Assembly: GCA_027051265.1 (NCBI GenBank)
Contig: JALTZH010000039.1
Span: forward strand, 1-5,770
Source of the DNA: an archaeon
Lineage (GTDB): Archaea; Hydrothermarchaeota; Hydrothermarchaeia; JALTZZ01; JALUTC01
Reading direction: 5' to 3'
DNA: 5,770 bases
The translations under genes were made by a program, and so were the position numbers. This document shows, piece by piece, positions 5,141 through 5,770 of this stretch. The stretch's first letter is position 1; every line of letters starts with the position of its first letter. Below the pieces are notes generated by a model. The model did not search any database and was not told the origin of the DNA. It saw only the letters and a program-made list of their open reading frames with translations.

Positions 5141-5770
5141 TTAGAACTTTTTGATAAAGATAAACGTAGCTACGATCAAAGAAAGAAACCAAGAGATTAG
5201 TGTTGCATAAATTGCTCCAATAACGCCATAAATTGATATGAGAAAAACATCCAAAATCGTGTTGGAAATTAACATTACAGAAGAAACAATCGCAGTATAT
5301 TCCGATCTTCCCTTCATATCAAATACTGTCGTAAAATAACTGAAACAATTAATTATTAAAAGTAAAGAAAATATTTTCAATAATTCATATGAATACATAT
5401 ATGTTTTTCCATATATAAATGTTATTAACTGTTCTCCATACAAATTTATAACGAGGACTATTGGTAATACGAGGATAAGATTTATACTAAAAATTTTAGG
5501 TAGATTTTTCTTTATCTCATCGATACTCCACGTTGAAAATCTTGGAGAAAAGATCATGTGTAAGCTGGAAACAACAATTAAAGCGCTTATAAAAGTCTGC
5601 GCTACTCTATAAAAGCTTAGATTTTTTACATCCAACATTATTGCAATTATTATTGAATCTATCCATGCATACATGGAATGAAATGCTAAAGATATATTCA
5701 AAAAAAACATGTATCTCAAAATTTCATTTACTTTTATGTTTAAATCATGTATCGTAGCTTTTGATTCAAA
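5141..5770 (-). CDS. Flippase of the MOP/polysaccharide-export superfamily, C-terminal part
   Basis: The frame is open from the window end to the stop at 5141, giving 209 visible residues of a longer protein; the true start lies outside. Residues read ...VNEILRYMFFLNISL..., matching the start of the second half of Wzx/RfbX-type flippases ('E.LRYGLPL...'). Six hydrophobic segments are visible at about 21-46, 57-77, 95-115, 131-150, 160-180 and 183-205 of the fragment, with short charged loops such as FSPRFSTWSIDEIKKNLPK and FIYGKTYMYSYELLKIFS, typical of this superfamily. Such proteins move lipid-linked sugars across the cell membrane for glycan or N-glycan assembly. No glycosyltransferase neighbour is in view, so the substrate is unknown. 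An in-frame TTG at 5719 could be mistaken for a start, but the similarity continues upstream of it. Membership of another MOP family (MATE, MurJ-like) is less likely but not excluded. Confidence 0.75.
   Translation of the reverse strand, partial: FESKATIHDLNIKVNEILRYMFFLNISLAFHSMYAWIDSIIIAIMLDVKNLSFYRVAQTFISALIVVSSLHMIFSPRFSTWSIDEIKKNLPKIFSINLILVLPIVLVINLYGEQLITFIYGKTYMYSYELLKIFSLLLIINCFSYFTTVFDMKGRSEYTAIVSSVMLISNTILDVFLISIYGVIGAIYATLISWFLSLIVATFIFIKKF

Noticed and set aside
5717-5719. TTG as the start codon of the flippase
   Set aside because: The frame stays open to the window end, and the upstream residues (VNEI before LRY) continue the family pattern, so the gene is cut by the window and does not start here.
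1-5770. CRISPR array
   Set aside because: No regularly spaced repeats of 20 bases or more; the repeats present are IS-end motifs and hairpin arms.
1-5770. tRNA or rRNA genes
   Set aside because: The only GC-rich stretch (about 1560-1770) is explained by the tnpB end; no cloverleaf, T-loop or rRNA core sequence is seen.

Overview
The window looks like an archaeal chromosome segment. The DNA is AT-rich (about 30% GC by eye). Several start codons lie about 30 bases below an AT-rich TATA-like box with little room for a leader, as in archaeal leaderless genes. The gene content also fits: a large subunit of archaeal phosphomevalonate dehydratase (aconitase X family), a coenzyme F420 enzyme (CofD) and an archaeal-type IS607 element. 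The proteins are rich in Lys, Ile, Glu and Tyr. I cannot name the lineage; an AT-rich, F420-making member of the Thermoproteota or a methanogen would both fit.

Layout. At the left, reading leftward, are a small winged-helix DNA-binding protein (42-317) and the phosphomevalonate dehydratase large subunit (411-1517). Next comes a complete, apparently intact IS607-family insertion sequence of about 1.92 kb (about 1519-3440), also reading leftward: tnpA (serine transposase with a MerR-type DNA-binding domain) overlaps tnpB (RNA-guided nuclease ancestor of Cas12) by 14 bases. To its right, reading rightward, are thiE (3480-4130, thiamine phosphate synthase) and cofD (4197-5114, F420 biosynthesis). 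At the right edge, reading leftward and cut by the window end, is the C-terminal half of a polytopic flippase (5141-5770).

The IS lies in what appears to have been a very short divergent intergenic region between the dehydratase gene and thiE. Joining the flanks across a GG crossover core leaves only about 40 bases between the two start codons. The right end of the IS abuts the GTG start of the dehydratase gene, so that gene is now about 1.9 kb from its former upstream region and lies directly downstream of tnpB. The thiE TATA box survives a few bases outside the left end of the IS.

The most interesting signal is the 3' end of tnpB. It is much more GC-rich than the rest of the window and holds several perfect inverted repeats, one spanning the tnpB stop codon, plus a 13-bp long-range pairing. 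This is what a TnpB guide RNA (omega RNA/reRNA) would look like. Its guide would be the first bases of the dehydratase gene, that is, the flank of the unoccupied target site. The two IS ends also share a 12-bp motif (two direct copies at the left end, one inverted copy at the right end) that may be TnpA binding sites. I see no tRNA, rRNA, CRISPR array or wholly new protein system.
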